Positions 1 through 6,105 of a stretch of 6,711 bases of DNA are shown here, piece by piece. The stretch comes from a bacterium. Lineage in GTDB: Bacteria > Armatimonadota > Zipacnadia > Zipacnadales > Zipacnadaceae. The first letter of the stretch is position 1. Every line of letters starts with the position of its first letter. The translations under genes were made by a program, and so were the position numbers. The notes beneath the pieces are model-generated. The model worked only from the letters and a program-made list of their open reading frames with translations, was not told the DNA's origin and did no database searches. Location of the stretch: the NCBI GenBank assembly GCA_030607655.1, contig JAUWJN010000148.1, forward strand, positions 1 through 6,711, read 5' to 3'.

Positions 1-136
1 GAGAGCGCGTCTCCTCAGCGAGCTCAACCGGCGGCACGAAGTTGATGACTACATTATGCCCCATCTCGGCCAGGCCCCCCGCAATCCCCCTCCCAATGCC
101 GCTTGAGGCCCCGGTTACAAGGGCAACTGGTCTCAT
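1..136 (-). CDS. Short-chain dehydrogenase/reductase, N-terminal part (runs off left edge)
   Basis: The 45 visible residues begin MRPVALVTGASSGIGRGIAG and continue through a beta-strand reading NVVINF. The TGxxxGIG motif (TGASSGIG, about residues 8-15) is the dinucleotide-binding glycine-rich loop of classical SDR enzymes. The following helix and the VVINF strand complete the first beta-alpha-beta of a Rossmann fold. The Asn at the end of strand 2 is often seen in FabG-like, NADPH-preferring members, but the catalytic Ser-Tyr-Lys lies outside the window, so the substrate cannot be named. The ATG at 134-136 is chosen because a perfect AGGAGGT lies 4 bases upstream (141-147). The start overlaps the stop of a doubtful 77-codon ORF as ATGA. 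Family assignment is firm; the specific function is unknown. Confidence 0.9.
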   Translation of the reverse strand, partial: MRPVALVTGASSGIGRGIAGGLAEMGHNVVINFVPPVELAEETRS

Positions 137-366
137 CCTGACCTCCTCATACTGTCTATGTTTCCGGTGTTGGATTCATTACCTGTCTGGCTATAACATT
201 CTTTGCTCAGCGCGTCAAGGCCTCCCCGGTAGCTGACTGGGCAAAGGTCGTGCAGCAAAGCTTGATCGTGTCTAGATAGTTGTCCGATACGCTCATAATG
301 GGGGGCTCCTATGTTTGGGGACGTTGATATCACCTCGTACTTATTGCGGGATTGTTCAATCGCCAC
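133..366 (-). CDS. Doubtful small ORF (77 codons) overlapping the SDR start
   Basis: I recognise no family in this protein (starts MAIEQSRNKYEV, ends NIDSMRRSG). Two things favour translation. A GTG start at 364-366 has GGAGG 7 bases upstream, and its TGA overlaps the ATG of the downstream dehydrogenase as ATGA, the usual arrangement for coupled translation. The dehydrogenase ribosome binding site lies inside its last codons. Against it, the protein is polar, has no visible domain, membrane segment or metal motif, and its second half (many S, N, G, T) reads like non-coding sequence. It could equally be the untranslated leader of the dehydrogenase gene. Confidence 0.3.
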   Translation of the reverse strand: MAIEQSRNKYEVISTSPNIGAPHYERIGQLSRHDQALLHDLCPVSYRGGLDALSKECYSQTGNESNTGNIDSMRRSG

Positions 367-531
367 ACCAATTCCTCCCCACGCCGACGGGTTACAGGGA
401 AAAATCGAGGATTCTATGGTCCGTTACGGGTTGGCTCACTGGCTGCCGCGGACCAGCAGCATTGGCCGTGGGCTGCGCTGAGCCACATCCTCGGCCAAAG
501 AGCGAGAGAAGACCTTGCGCAGACCCGAAGC
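137..531. other. 395-base gap between purN and the SDR gene
   Basis: Apart from the doubtful 77-codon ORF in its left part, this stretch shows no convincing gene on either strand. The purN reading frame continues open past its TAG for 46 more codons, but that extension is Ser/Gly/Pro-rich and unlike any PurN C-terminus, so it is treated as non-coding. I see no T-tailed hairpin that would end the purN transcript, no tRNA and no array. A promoter for the dehydrogenase probably lies here, but no pair of boxes was good enough to call. Confidence 0.5.
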
Positions 532-1200
532 CTAAAGGTCCAAACCCGGGCTTATTATGGCCTCGGTAATCGTGGGCGGGGGAGCGTCTTTGACTTTGAC
601 GCAGCGGCCCTCTATCTGCAATCGGCCCTGCGCAAACCATTGAATCGCCTGGGGATATATCTTGTGCTCCTGGCGCAGGATACGCGCTGTCAGGCTGTCA
701 CCGTCATCGCCAGGTAGCACCGGCACTGCCGCCTGAATAATGATTGGCCCGGTGTCAAATTTAGGCCAGGCAAAATGTACGGTGCACCCGGATACTCTAA
801 CTCCGTAATTAGCCGCGTCTTCCTGGCCATGGGTCCCTGGAAAGGAGGGCAGCAGGGCCGGATGAATATTCAAAATCGACTCTGAATAAGCGGACAACAC
901 CGCCGGCCCCACCCGACGCATATATCCAGCCAGGCACACCAGGTCTACCTGGTGCTCCCGTAGGATTTCAAGTTGCTTGCGGTCAGCCTCATCATATTCG
1001 GGAGTATTGTTCTTGCCCACCGGGGTATAAATGGCGGGGGTATTGTGCTTACGGGCCCGCTCCAGGCCATAGGCATCAGCCTGATCGCTGATGACCACCG
1101 CCACCGTCGCATCAATCTTGCCCGCCTCACAGGCATCAATTATGGATTGCAGATTTGTCCCGCGGCCAGAGACAAATACACCCAGGTTAATAGGCATCAT
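532..1200 (-). CDS. purN: Phosphoribosylglycinamide formyltransferase (GART), PurN
   Basis: PurN transfers a formyl group from 10-formyltetrahydrofolate to glycinamide ribonucleotide in cytosolic de novo purine synthesis. The 222-residue product is slightly longer than the usual 190-215. Visible signatures are the phosphate-binding loop SGRGTNLQSI (11-20), the folate-site strand AGYMRRVGP (91-99), the catalytic stretch NIHPALLPSFPG with Asn111 and His113, and VSGCTVHFAWPKFDTGPII containing the catalytic Asp149. All three catalytic residues are present. Two ATGs are in tandem (1198-1200 and 1195-1197). AGGAG lies 9 bases before the first, which fits best. The gene ends in TAG. It lies 71 bases after the secreted-protein gene on the same strand and could share its transcript, although no functional link is visible. 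No other purine genes are in view. Confidence 0.96.
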   Translation of the reverse strand: MMPINLGVFVSGRGTNLQSIIDACEAGKIDATVAVVISDQADAYGLERARKHNTPAIYTPVGKNNTPEYDEADRKQLEILREHQVDLVCLAGYMRRVGPAVLSAYSESILNIHPALLPSFPGTHGQEDAANYGVRVSGCTVHFAWPKFDTGPIIIQAAVPVLPGDDGDSLTARILRQEHKIYPQAIQWFAQGRLQIEGRCVKVKDAPPPTITEAIISPGLDL

Positions 1201-1271
1201 TAGTCAACGCTCCTGAGACAGACAATTGTTGGGAAGTGTGCTTACCTACGCCTGCAAAGCTATTCGCAGTC

Positions 1272-2411
1272 TCATTTGACCGCTATCACGTCATCTAACC
1301 ACAGAGTATTCTGGCTGTCTTGGAACGTTGTCAAGGCACTGAGGTCAACCAGGGCGACTGATTTTATTTGGTCAGGGTCAAGCTGGCCGTTCTCATCCTG
1401 GCTGTCATCACCCAGTCGCAATTGCGTGTAGTTAATCATCAGGCGCTGCCACGGCTGCATGCCGCCAACAGGCACTTGCATTGAGTAGCGAGACTTATCA
1501 CTCTCTTCGAGGGTGAGCAGGAAGCTAACGTCCACAGAACTCTTAATCGAGAGTTCGAGGCGCCTGGTGCCGGCCAGGCTGCCGACTTTGATGGACCGCA
1601 ACAAGCCAAATATAGTGCCCACCGGGACCGAATAGTCAACCCGGTAGCAGCCGCCGGCCGCGGCATTCTCTGTATTATGACTCAGGCGGATGTCTCTTCC
1701 GCCCAGAGCCAGCCATTTGAAAGTGGGACGGTCACAGGTGTCTATTACTACCGCTTCCCCATCCTCAGGGGGCAAGCCACTGGTCTCGTCGCTGAGCGGC
1801 ACGGTACGCAGATTGACCTCATCCAGCCATATCGTAGTCTCAGGCGCCGCCGGCTCCGAATATATGGGTATCTTTGCCTGAGCCATACCTCGGAGAAAGA
1901 ACGAAATATCAACCAACGCCAGGCTCTTGATTAGCTCCGGGTCCAGTCGCCCATTCTCATCGAAGCTGTTCTCATCCAATGTGAAGTCATCCACGCTTAA
2001 AGTAATGGGATGCCACTGGCCGGCGGTACAGAAGACCATACACAGATAGTTGGACTCATCGGTCTCCGCCAGAGCCAGCAATAGCGGCACTGAGGCGGTG
2101 GTCTTCAGGGCTAGCTCCAGAGTCTGCAGGCCGGGAAGCCCCATCTCAATAGGCACCATCATCGCTCCGGCTATCCCCTCCCCCTCCCCCGGAGCCTGCT
2201 GAGCTTGAGTATATTTCAACTCTAAGGCACCGGTCCCCTTGTAGACATTTTCGGGCACCCAAGTTAGCCCCAGTTGACCCTGAGGGTCTAGGGTAGTCCA
2301 GTTCCCCTCGTCCTGCTCAAAATCAAATCTCAACAGGGAATCCTGGCCCAAGCACGGGGCAGCGGAAAAAGCAAGCCCTATCAGCAGCACGACTATGAAG
2401 CTATGTTTCAT
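1272..2411 (-). CDS. Secreted protein of unknown function with two tandem repeat domains
   Basis: I do not recognise a named family. Residues 1-22 form a signal peptide: MKH, a hydrophobic core (SFIVVLLIGLAFSAA), then APCLG before QDS. Cys20 follows a Pro, so it is not a standard lipobox and secretion is more likely than lipid anchoring. The mature protein is an internal duplication. Residues 26-203 and 219-379 share the same order: a strand-rich start, TLELALKTTASVPLLLALAETDES versus RLELSIKSSVDVSFLLTLEESDKS, then DENGRLDPELIKSLALVD versus DENGQLDPDQIKSVALVD, and a closing TIWLDEV versus TLWLDDV. That pattern (long beta-sandwich, terminal WLDxV strand) resembles galactose-binding/CIA30-like carbohydrate-binding modules, an inference from shape only. 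The DxNGxLDP loops could bind calcium. The ATG at 2409-2411 has GGAAGGAG about 10 bases upstream. The gene starts after the terminator-like hairpin of the preceding operon. Confidence 0.85.
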   Translation of the reverse strand: MKHSFIVVLLIGLAFSAAPCLGQDSLLRFDFEQDEGNWTTLDPQGQLGLTWVPENVYKGTGALELKYTQAQQAPGEGEGIAGAMMVPIEMGLPGLQTLELALKTTASVPLLLALAETDESNYLCMVFCTAGQWHPITLSVDDFTLDENSFDENGRLDPELIKSLALVDISFFLRGMAQAKIPIYSEPAAPETTIWLDEVNLRTVPLSDETSGLPPEDGEAVVIDTCDRPTFKWLALGGRDIRLSHNTENAAAGGCYRVDYSVPVGTIFGLLRSIKVGSLAGTRRLELSIKSSVDVSFLLTLEESDKSRYSMQVPVGGMQPWQRLMINYTQLRLGDDSQDENGQLDPDQIKSVALVDLSALTTFQDSQNTLWLDDVIAVK

Positions 2412-2505
2412 CTCCTACCATCTCCTTCCGGTGATTAAGGCTAGTTGACGTCAGATGGAGTCACTGGTCTATTTCTCCCTCGGCACAAGATTTCCTTTGT
2501 GAAGA

Positions 2506-2535
2506 AAAGATCTCCGCTCGCAGGCGGAGGTCTTT
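2506..2535 (-). terminator. Terminator-like hairpin after the ferredoxin gene
   Basis: Two 12-base arms (2506-2517 and 2524-2535) are complementary at 11 of 12 positions around a 6-base loop. Read on the minus strand, the stem is GC-rich in its middle and runs out into TCTTTTCTTC, with an A-rich start. That is the shape of an intrinsic terminator for the locus transcribed from the right. It sits 25 bases past the ferredoxin TGA and before the secreted-protein gene, which is where an operon end is expected. The single non-pair is a C-A in the minus transcript (a G-U in the plus transcript), so the fit is good but not perfect. Confidence 0.7.
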
Positions 2536-2560
2536 CTACACCATCATCTGGCGACTCCCC

Positions 2561-2779
2561 TCATAACTTCACTTCCATCGCCCGTGGCGGGCAGGCGGGG
2601 ACGCACAGGTCGCAGGCGATGCACTTGTCCGAGTCAAAGTACACCTCCTGGGTCTGTGGGTCTTTGTACAGGGCGGCGGTAGGACAGATAGTCACACAGG
2701 CCCCGCAGTGAGTGCACTTGTCGTCGTTGCGCACCACGTCCCTGTCCAGCGGCTGGACCTCTACGCCCTGCTCCTGGAC
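2561..2779 (-). CDS. Ferredoxin half of the NIL-ferredoxin protein, separated by an in-frame TAG
   Basis: Directly after the TAG at 2780-2782 the same frame continues for 72 codons to a TGA at 2561-2563. It encodes two complete CxxCxxCxxxCP motifs: KCTHCGACVTICP and KCIACDLCVPACP. Numbered in the unbroken 135-codon frame these are Cys85/88/91/95 and Cys116/119/122/126, enough for two [4Fe-4S] clusters. In intact relatives this module is joined to the NIL domain by just such a linker (here VQEQGVEVQPLDRDVV) and serves as electron carrier for the DUF39 homocysteine enzyme. As an independent gene it would have to start at one of the paired GTG codons at 2732-2737, where only a weak CAGGG precedes. 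No frameshift or loss of key residues is seen, so the half has not decayed. It could be made by readthrough or reinitiation, or the TAG may be a recent mutation or a sequence error. Confidence 0.85.
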   Translation of the reverse strand, partial: VQEQGVEVQPLDRDVVRNDDKCTHCGACVTICPTAALYKDPQTQEVYFDSDKCIACDLCVPACPPRAMEVKL

Positions 2780-2782
2780 CTA
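2780..2782 (-). other. In-frame amber (TAG) codon between NIL and ferredoxin domains
   Basis: The minus-strand context is GCG TTG GCC TAG GTC CAG GAG. The codon is number 63 of an otherwise continuous 135-codon frame and falls at the end of the NIL domain, in the helix and linker before the iron-sulfur module. A one-base change would give Tyr, Trp, Leu, Gln, Lys or Glu. TAG is also the apparent normal stop of purN, the DUF39 gene and thi4 in this window, so it is not generally a sense codon here. Confidence 0.9.
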
Positions 2783-2968
2783 GGCCAACGCCTTATCCAA
2801 ATCCTCCGCGCTGCCCGCCAATCCCAGCACCATCAGACCCTCGGATTGGGGCGTGATGTTGGCCCGCAGGATATTTAACTCTACGTTGTATGCCCGCACT
2901 ATTTGCGAAACCACCGGTACATCAATTAGATGTCGCGGGTAGTGGAATACTACGCGACGAGTTGCCAT
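2780..2968 (-). CDS. NIL domain protein (partner of DUF39), truncated before its ferredoxin module
   Basis: The 62-residue product (starts MATRRVVFHYPRHLIDVPVV) is a NIL domain: a strand VVFHYP, then LIDVPVVSQIVRAYNVELNILRANITP, then GLMVLGLAGSAEDLDKALA, a ferredoxin-like alpha/beta fold of the type also found at the end of methionine ABC transporter ATPases, where it binds methionine. In the DUF39-associated family the NIL domain is followed by two [4Fe-4S] motifs. Here a TAG ends it first, and the iron-sulfur half follows in the same frame. The ATG at 2966-2968 directly abuts the TAG of the DUF39 gene (TAGATG), with GGAGG 8 bases upstream inside the end of that gene, so the two are translated in tandem. 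Known role of the intact pair: homocysteine formation from aspartate semialdehyde and sulfur. Whether the truncated form works alone cannot be told. Confidence 0.85.
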   Translation of the reverse strand: MATRRVVFHYPRHLIDVPVVSQIVRAYNVELNILRANITPQSEGLMVLGLAGSAEDLDKALA

Positions 2969-4183
2969 CTAGACCACCTCCCCTTGTACAGGTCGCTCAA
3001 TCAGCGGCTTAAACGTCTGCCCTGAGTCCGCTGAGGGCAGTAGTTGGACCGGCTCACTGACCAGGAACTGTCCGCCCTTAATCCATTCCTTCAGGATTTC
3101 GGCAATCTCGCGGGCCTTCGGATAGCTGGATAGTGACCCGGTGGGCACCTGTTTACCGTTGACCGATATCTGGCCGCTCTTCAGTTCCTGGTAGCTGACA
3201 TAACCCACTGGCTCGCCTTCATTGTTGGGGTAGTTATGGCTGTAATCTACAATCGGCGCGACGATATCCTCGTCTTTGACCGCTGTGAAGCGGGCCATGT
3301 CTTCATCCAGTACCGGAATGGCCCCCCCCAGGCCCAATTGCAGAGAGACGCCGTAGCCGTACATACTCACCCCCACTACCCATTCCGGGTTCATCTGCTT
3401 CATATCACCCACCGTCGCCAGGGTCGCGGCCCCACCTTTGGGCAAGCCCTTCTCGGTACGGGCCACGGTCGGGTCGTGCTGCGTACCCGGCCAGAACACA
3501 TATCCCTGAGCGCCACCCAGAAAAATACGGGTGCCGATGCCGATAGTTCGGTAGTACGGGTCGTTCATCAGCGGGCTGAGTTGCGCCGCTGAGCAATAGT
3601 TGGCATTGCCTAGGTCCGCCTTCAACACCCCCATATAGGTGTACAGATCCCCCTCCGGGGCTAGATTCACCGCCACATTGTAGTTCTGATAGGCATTGCG
3701 CGGGTTGCACAGGAAGCACTCGTTGAGGTCAGCGATGTTTAGCCACGTGTCCAGTTCCGGGCGCGGGTAGCAGTCCGTGCCGTAGGAAATAGCCTGCAAG
3801 CGCACATCCTGGCCCGCAATCAACTCCTGGATGACATGCCCGCCGCCGTAGCGGAACTCCCCCGGATGGTCGCGGTTAAGGGGGTCATGCTCGGCCACTT
3901 CGGTCGCCCCGATGTACAGGTCAACCGCTGCCAGACCGGCATAGGCCGACACATCGTTCAGCCACGCCTTGGATACGCTCATACGGGGATTAGCGTGCCC
4001 GAAGTTGAGGAACGCTCCCGACGAGCACATCGGCCCGAAAGTACCGGTCGTCACCACGTCAACCTTCTGGGCCGCCTTCGCTGGCCCTTCCTCCTCCACA
4101 ATATCAATCATCTCTTCGGCCGTCACTACTACTACTTGGCCGGTTTTGATCTTTTCATTTATCTCCTCGTAGGTCTTAGGCAA
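2969..4183 (-). CDS. DUF39/COG1900 homocysteine biosynthesis protein
   Basis: The 404-residue cytosolic protein (starts MPKTYEEINEKIKTGQVVVVTAEEM) matches the DUF39/COG1900 family by memory of its signatures: VDVVTTGTFGPMCSSGAFLNFGH (41-63), GATEVAEHDPLNRDHPGEFRYGGGHVIQELI (92-122), SYGTDCYPRPE (133-143), LNECFLCNPRNAYQNYNVAVN and GTRIFLGGAQGYVFWPGTQH (217-236). In Methanosarcina a homologue, together with a NIL-ferredoxin and a COG2122 protein, makes homocysteine from aspartate semialdehyde, with cysteine persulfides as the proposed sulfur carriers. Cys53 (PMCSSG) and Cys138 (TDCYPR) are the best candidates here; Cys156, Cys159 and Cys197 are also present. Length is normal and no CBS domains are attached. 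TTG at 4181-4183 is the start because AAGGAGGT lies 7 bases upstream and no ATG or GTG is suitably placed. The stop TAG abuts the ATG of the NIL gene. Confidence 0.93.
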   Translation of the reverse strand: MPKTYEEINEKIKTGQVVVVTAEEMIDIVEEEGPAKAAQKVDVVTTGTFGPMCSSGAFLNFGHANPRMSVSKAWLNDVSAYAGLAAVDLYIGATEVAEHDPLNRDHPGEFRYGGGHVIQELIAGQDVRLQAISYGTDCYPRPELDTWLNIADLNECFLCNPRNAYQNYNVAVNLAPEGDLYTYMGVLKADLGNANYCSAAQLSPLMNDPYYRTIGIGTRIFLGGAQGYVFWPGTQHDPTVARTEKGLPKGGAATLATVGDMKQMNPEWVVGVSMYGYGVSLQLGLGGAIPVLDEDMARFTAVKDEDIVAPIVDYSHNYPNNEGEPVGYVSYQELKSGQISVNGKQVPTGSLSSYPKAREIAEILKEWIKGGQFLVSEPVQLLPSADSGQTFKPLIERPVQGEVV

Positions 4184-4230
4184 TATGGTTACCTCCTTGT
4201 ATCGCTGTCCTCACCTACACCTCGACGCGT

Positions 4231-4254
4231 AGGCGGGGTTCTCCAACCCCGCCT
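4231..4254. repeat. Perfect 10-bp palindromic hairpin between cysK and the DUF39 gene
   Basis: The arms AGGCGGGGTT and AACCCCGCCT pair perfectly around a 4-base loop. The element lies in the 87-base gap between cysK and the DUF39 gene. No T-run follows on either strand, so it is not a standard intrinsic terminator. With its TAGG-type left edge it resembles the dispersed GTAGG...hairpin repeats common in many bacterial genomes, and a similar element lies before cysK. It could attenuate transcription, protect mRNA ends, or simply be a mobile REP-like copy. Confidence 0.6.
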
Positions 4255-4270
4255 CCCCGACCCGCGCAGG

Positions 4271-5218
4271 TTAAGAACCTGGACTACGCGAGAGGACATC
4301 TCCGGAAAGATACCGCTCACCGGTATCCGGAAATATCACTACTACTGTCTTGCCCCGGCTAGCCGGCCGGCTCGCGACATGGATGGCGGCCCAAGCCGCT
4401 GCTCCGGAAGATATGCCGCCCAGTATTCCCTCTTCCGCTACTAACCGGCGAGTCATCTGGGCTGCATCTTGGTCGGCCACCTGGACTATCTCATCAAGTA
4501 GCTCAGTATCCAGCACCTCCGGGACGAAGCCGGCCCCAATGCCCTGAATCTGGTGCGGGCTCGGCGGGCCGCCCGATAGCACTGGCGAGCTGGCGGGCTC
4601 TACTGCTACAACCTGCAGCTCAGGCTGGCGCGGCTTGAGCGCCCGGGCGACGCCTGTGATAGTACCGCCAGTGCCGACGCCGGCCACGAATATATCTATA
4701 TTCCCGGCGGTAGCCCGCCATATCTCCTCGGCCGTAGTCTCCTGATGGATTTGCGGATTGGCTGGATTCTTGAATTGTTGAGGCATAAAGGCGTTCGGAA
4801 TCTGCGCCACTAACTCCTCAGCTTTACGCACCGCCTCACTCATTCCTCCTTGGGCTGAGGTTAGCACTATCTCCGCGCCATACGCTTGCAGCAGCCGCCG
4901 TCGTTCTATACTCATTGACTCCGGCATAGTCAATACCAACGAGTACCCCCGAACCGCCGCCACCAATGCTAGCCCGATGCCGGTGTTACCACTGGTCGGC
5001 TCCACCAAAGTAGTCCGCCCCGGCTGAATCAACCCCTCATGCTCCGCCGCCTCTATCATCGCCCAGCCAATTCTATCTTTGACACTGCCCCCGGGATTGA
5101 AGGCCTCCAATTTCGCCAACACCGTGGCCTTAGCGCCCTTAGTTACCCGATTGAGGCGGACTAACGGAGTATTGCCGATTAAATGCTCGATGCTGGGCAC
5201 AATGTTACCAGTGGTCAC
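4271..5218 (-). CDS. cysK: Cysteine synthase (O-acetylserine sulfhydrylase), PLP-dependent
   Basis: This enzyme condenses O-acetylserine with sulfide to give cysteine. The 315-residue product has the normal length. Signatures in order: IGNTPLVRLNR (14-24), the PLP-lysine site NPGGSVKDRI with Lys47, the substrate loop PTSGNTG (74-80), the phosphate-binding GVGTGGTITG (180-189), GIGAGFVP (226-233) and GGISSGAA (267-274), with Ser near the pyridine nitrogen, then DTGERYLS. GTG at 5216-5218 is the start because AGGAGG lies a few bases upstream. The frame stays open to 5290, but that extension covers a hairpin repeat and has no ribosome binding site. It lies 89 bases after thi4 on the same strand and so probably in the riboswitch-led transcript. 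CysM or cystathionine beta-synthase-like use of other activated serines cannot be excluded. No serine acetyltransferase gene is in view. Confidence 0.94.
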   Translation of the reverse strand: MTTGNIVPSIEHLIGNTPLVRLNRVTKGAKATVLAKLEAFNPGGSVKDRIGWAMIEAAEHEGLIQPGRTTLVEPTSGNTGIGLALVAAVRGYSLVLTMPESMSIERRRLLQAYGAEIVLTSAQGGMSEAVRKAEELVAQIPNAFMPQQFKNPANPQIHQETTAEEIWRATAGNIDIFVAGVGTGGTITGVARALKPRQPELQVVAVEPASSPVLSGGPPSPHQIQGIGAGFVPEVLDTELLDEIVQVADQDAAQMTRRLVAEEGILGGISSGAAAWAAIHVASRPASRGKTVVVIFPDTGERYLSGDVLSRSPGS

Positions 5219-5250
5219 AGTTTCACCTCCTGTCCGTGCAAACGCCAGTC

Positions 5251-5266
5251 GCGACAATAATGTCGC
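5251..5266. repeat. REP-like hairpin between thi4 and cysK
   Basis: GCGACA and TGTCGC pair perfectly around ATAA. On the minus strand the element reads TGTAGGAGCGACATTATTGT followed by CGCGACTGG, the GTAGGAGCGAC...GTCGCGAC pattern typical of short dispersed extragenic palindromes. There is no T-run, so termination is unlikely. It sits in the 89-base gap before cysK. That it belongs to a genomic repeat family is inferred from its form; only one copy is in view. Confidence 0.5.
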
Positions 5267-5307
5267 TCCTACAACGGCAACGGCGGCCACTCCCCCAACA
5301 CAGGAGC

Positions 5308-6099
5308 CTATGGGCTCAGCATCTGCGCGGCGATCTGCGCGGCGCGTTGACCAGACAGGAACATCCCCCCAAATATGGGTCCCATACGAGGAGCGCCGGT
5401 GGCTGCATTGACCGCCATACCGGCGGCAATAACCCCGGGATAGACTTCTCTGGTCAGCTCTGCTATTTGCGCTTCCGCCAGGGCGGCATTCATAGGGCGC
5501 TCTCCCACCACCCCGCCAGTAGGTGTATCCAGCCGCGCCCCCGGAATCTTGCGCTCAATTGTTCTCAGCACATCGCAGTCGTGGCCGGTAGCATCAATCA
5601 CTACGCGCGCCTGCACCGCCAGGGGGTCCACATGCAGTTGCGCTTTTTGCACCGCTCCCCAGTTCAGCACTACTCCACACACCCGCTGCTGGTCATCAAT
5701 CATCACGTCCTCCACCGTCATCCCTACCCACATATGCGCGCCCGCATCAATTGCAGCGGCGGCGGATTTGCTAACGGTTTCCACCGAATCGGCCACATAG
5801 TAGCCTTCGCCACAAGCCTTGAGGCTGATCCCTACCTCCTCGAGCAGGGCTTTCGCCTCTTCCTGGACGACCAGTCGCGGGAAGAGCATCCCGCCACCCC
5901 ATATTCCGCCTCCCACGTGCAGGTTGCGCTCGAATACTGCTACCTTGTATCCCTGGGAGGCCACGAGGCGAGCCGCCGTCAGACCCGCCGGCCCCGCGCC
6001 AACTATAGCTACATCTAACTTAACATCCGCCAGAAAGTCTTCAGCGAAACTGCTAACTATAAGGCTGGTTATTCTGGTTGCATCAATCTTGGTAGACAC
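5308..6099 (-). CDS. thi4: Sulfide-dependent thiazole synthase (Thi4 family)
   Basis: Thi4 makes the thiazole phosphate moiety of thiamin from NAD, glycine and a sulfur donor. The 263-residue protein is of archaeal/bacterial length. Visible are the FAD/NAD-type Rossmann motif VAIVGAGPAGL (30-40), the acidic end of strand 2 in VAVFERN (53-59), GGGIWGGGMLFPRLVVQE (63-80), DATGHD (169-174) and the C-terminal GAPRMGPIFGGMFLSGQRAA (235-254). At the position where yeast and plant enzymes carry the sacrificial Cys, this one reads LHVDPL with His156. By analogy to the Methanocaldococcus-type enzyme it should use free sulfide with iron and turn over repeatedly. The GTG start at 6097-6099 has AAGGAGGT 10 bases upstream, partly inside a hairpin. 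Expression should be repressed by TPP through the leader riboswitch. The gene ends in TAG; cysK follows. Confidence 0.95.
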   Translation of the reverse strand: MSTKIDATRITSLIVSSFAEDFLADVKLDVAIVGAGPAGLTAARLVASQGYKVAVFERNLHVGGGIWGGGMLFPRLVVQEEAKALLEEVGISLKACGEGYYVADSVETVSKSAAAAIDAGAHMWVGMTVEDVMIDDQQRVCGVVLNWGAVQKAQLHVDPLAVQARVVIDATGHDCDVLRTIERKIPGARLDTPTGGVVGERPMNAALAEAQIAELTREVYPGVIAAGMAVNAATGAPRMGPIFGGMFLSGQRAAQIAAQMLSP

Positions 6100-6105
6100 G
6101 ATAAA

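Noticed and set aside
392..531. C-terminal extension of purN by readthrough of its TAG
   Set aside because: The extra 46 codons are low-complexity and do not resemble any PurN tail; the TAG gives a complete enzyme.
2343..2411. Lipoprotein signal in the secreted protein
   Set aside because: Cys20 is preceded by Ala-Ala-Pro, which does not fit the lipobox (small residue at -1, usually Leu at -3).
2445..2473. Plus-strand promoter-like pair TTGACG - 17 bases - TCTATT
   Set aside because: It points into the antisense side of the ferredoxin gene, the -10 box is poor, and there is no plus-strand gene downstream.
2780..2782. Genome-wide reassignment of TAG to a sense codon
   Set aside because: purN, the DUF39 gene and thi4 all end at the expected family length with TAG, and reading on from purN and thi4 gives unrelated sequence. 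A local event at this codon is more likely.
4231..4254. Intrinsic terminator between cysK and the DUF39 gene
   Set aside because: The stem is strong but no T-run follows on the minus strand, so efficient termination is not supported.
3836..4444. 202-codon plus-strand frame
   Set aside because: It lies antisense across the DUF39 start and the cysK end, shows no domain, and its sequence follows from the codon pattern of the real genes.
5219..5290. Longer cysK start at 5290 adding a signal-peptide-like MAAVAVVGATLLSRLAFA
   Set aside because: The extension runs across the REP-like hairpin, has no well-spaced ribosome binding site, and the GTG at 5218 has AGGAGG and gives the family's normal length.
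5236..6018. 260-codon plus-strand frame
   Set aside because: It is entirely antisense to thi4 and the cysK gap, rich in His/Arg/Ser as expected from a shadow frame, with no recognisable motif.
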